DNA of 64,000 nucleotides. Origin: Nomia melanderi (taxonomy: Eukaryota > Arthropoda > Insecta > Hymenoptera > Halictidae). Below, in pieces: positions 62,001 to 64,000 of the stretch. Location: positions 18,369,501 through 18,433,500 of the forward strand of contig NC_135006.1 in assembly GCF_051020985.1 (NCBI RefSeq), in the 5' to 3' direction. The notes beneath the pieces were generated by a model. It searched no databases and was not told the origin of the DNA. It worked only from the letters and a program-made list of their open reading frames with translations. The position numbers and the translations under genes were made by a program. Within the stretch, counting starts at the first letter, position 1. Every line of letters starts with the position of its first letter.

Positions 62001-64000
62001 AAAAGAAGAAGAGGAGAGGAAGCAGAAACGCGAAGCGTGTCTGGTAGTAGGAAGAAAGCGAACGAAATTGAAGGGAAGAGGGTTGGGATGGGTAGGGTTG
62101 TTGTGGATGCGCATTGGGCGTCGAAGGAGTCTGTCGTGTATCAACGGCGACGTTCCTGGATCGCGGCGTCAGTACGCGGCCGCGCATTCTATGCGGGAAC
62201 ACCTGTTCGCTCTTTCGACTTGGTTCGTCGGTCTCTCGATCCCAACCCCGTGTTTCTGGATCATCCTATCGGTCGCTCCGCGCGCAAACGGATACGAGGG
62301 AAACCGAGCCGTTTTTCTCCAACATTGTGCGTCGACTTGCAAACAAGGGAGTCATTAATAAATTAACGGATCTTTATTTCGAGTTTACTCTCGACAGACG
62401 ATCGGAGTGCCGGCGGGCAAGCGGACAGCGCATCCAGGGAGATCAGCAACGATCGGGGGAACCGTTCGATCCTGTCCGTTCGGAAAGCGAAAAATAATTG
62501 GAAAAAACCGTTGGCTGTGTTCCGTGTCGCGCGACACGGAGAACGCTGATACCGGAGGCAAAGAGACGGAAGGGAACGAGCGAAGCGGGCTCTCTGCGCG
62601 CGGCTACGGAGAAACAGAGACACGGAGACACAGAGAAAGAGGGGCGACCGAGCCATCGCGAGAGAAGAGCAGAGGAGAGCAGAGGAGAGCAGAGGGAGAA
62701 AGAGGAACGAAGAGGTTTATTCGCGAGACAGGAACGTCCTCGTGACTGCAACCACGTGTCTCTCGTGGTCCTCGTTTAAACGCGCGTAAGAGCAATTTTC
62801 TCTATTGACGTTACGCGATTGTTCGTGCCCGGTCGAACGCGGCCGGGCCCCGGTCTCTCTCGCCGCTTCTCGCTTCTTCACCAGCATGCAGACTTTTCTT
62901 GAGCACGCTTCCGCGTCGGAGCCACCGCTGCACTCGCATGAGACCATCCTGGAAACCCGAGGGGTCCCTCTTCCGACTCGGTGACATGCACCGCGGAACC
63001 CTGGGGCGACACCTGCCACGCGACAATTTACCTTCTAATTTAATTCGCAAACGTTCCAACGAATTCTCCCGATTTCGCTTCTCTTCACCGTTGGTATCGA
63101 ATTTCAGTTAGAACTCACCGGAACCGCTTCCAGCGAACGGCTCCGAGGTTTCCCCTGTTGCACTTGTGGAAATCACAAAAGTGTTCTCGAGGAAATTATA
63201 CGATAAATCGATTCTCGTTCGGAGGTATACTCTGGTTTGATTAAAATACCGAGAAATCCGACAGGGGAAACCGCGAGCCAGCTGCCAGTTATTTCGGCTA
63301 CTCCGTAGTTCGAGCGATAAGCTCGGTTCAGCGAAGAATCACACGCGCGAGACGCGCTCACCGTTTAACCTGTTAACCGGGCGAACGTTGTTGCCGTGAA
63401 ATCGGACGCGGACGTGCTCGGAGACGAACGACGAGGACTCCGAAACGAGCCAATTCGCGATCAACGTTCAAATAAACTGTTCAACAAATGTCTGTAAATC
63501 TAGCGTTAATATCGGGACAGATGTCGCGACGCGATCGAAGCTTAGAAAACTTCCTGGTTAACAGTTTACAAGGGTGGTTTTTATTCTACGGTTGTTTCGG
63601 CACTTCCGAAGAATAAGAACGGCTAGATTTCAGCGTTCGACGCGTGTACGTGCTCCCGAGCAACCGACGACCACTTTTTGTTCCGAGAGGCATTAGATTT
63701 AAGAGTCGCTTAGGTACACTCGACTCGAATTACGGGGCGGCTAATGGGATTTTAGCGAAGAGCCAGTTCGGCTCAGGTGATCTTGAATTTTCCTTCGGGG
63801 CAGCGTCCACCGAACCAACTTTGCTTGTACGTTGTGCTTTAAAAGCAGGTGCTGCGACTATCGGATTCTCCAAGAAATTTCCGTGGTCTTCGGTTCGATG
63901 GACGATCGCCGTTGAATTGCAGGAATCGCAACAGGTTGTCGAATGTTTCTGAAAAGAAATACAAATTTATGGGAAACCTGTAGCTTTAGGATATCTAAAT
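62001..64000. promoter_or_regulatory. CpG-rich stretch, possibly the 5' end of a gene beyond the right edge
   Basis: Base composition changes sharply to GC- and CpG-rich, as at the other upstream blocks of this window. Minus-strand donor-like sequences (GTGAGTTC, near 63112-63119; GTGAGCGCG, near 63355-63363) are present. Many overlapping open frames on both strands are a consequence of the composition, and none resembles a known protein. AGAGGAGAGC repeats lie at about 62667-62695. Confidence 0.35.

Noticed and set aside
62037..63111. Many overlapping open frames of 60-130 codons on both strands
   Set aside because: High GC lowers stop-codon frequency; the frames conflict with each other and resemble no known protein.

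Overview
The window looks like insect nuclear DNA. Genes are split by short introns with canonical GT..AG ends, intergenic DNA is AT-rich, upstream blocks are CpG-rich, and microsatellites are frequent. The reconstructed proteins are animal families with insect-like sequence. Base composition together with frequent CpG suggests a hymenopteran (bee, wasp or ant), but this is inference and no species is claimed. There is no prokaryotic or viral content and no CRISPR array. All gene models were joined by hand from open frames and splice sites, and every joined model keeps its reading frame.

Layout. 1-17 kb is gene-poor. It holds the 5' end of Snap25 on the minus strand (coding exons at 5381-5479 and 4915-4956). 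The rest of that gene lies beyond the left edge, and its 5' UTR is spliced upstream. The same region contains a TA-flanked MITE candidate, a degenerate tandem array, several microsatellites and two puzzling exon-like ORFs near 13 kb. 17.2-20.9 kb (+) is a multi-cystatin/cathepsin F precursor. 22.5-27.4 kb (-) is the U1 snRNP-associated splicing factor PRPF39. 28.9-32.8 kb (+) is spastin, a microtubule-severing AAA ATPase. 38.5-40.0 kb (-) is a TIA-1/TIAR (Rox8) RNA-binding protein.

42.0-45.8 kb (-) is the ArfGAP scaffold GIT. 46.5-48.4 kb (-) is an unrecognised 509-residue protein with a KEN box. 50.0-53.7 kb (+) is a 15-finger C2H2 zinc-finger protein. 57.5-58.7 kb (-) is an EamA/DMT transporter of SLC35G1 type. 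59.1-60.5 kb (-) is the zinc-binding ester hydrolase family of human C11orf54. 60.5-64 kb has no confident gene; its right half is CpG-rich and may be a promoter or 5' UTR region.

The genes do not form a pathway. This is a housekeeping and neuronal neighbourhood with head-to-head pairs (PRPF39/spastin; unknown gene/zinc finger) and convergent pairs (cathepsin F/PRPF39; spastin/Rox8). A YY1/PHO-type AAAATGGCSGC motif sits next to at least three starts. The most interesting points are the five-domain cystatin precursor with basic cleavage sites between domains, the unknown KEN-box protein with a duplicated RSQPxRI motif, a frame-neutral cassette exon in the spastin linker, and the unexplained ORFs at 12.4-13.6 kb.
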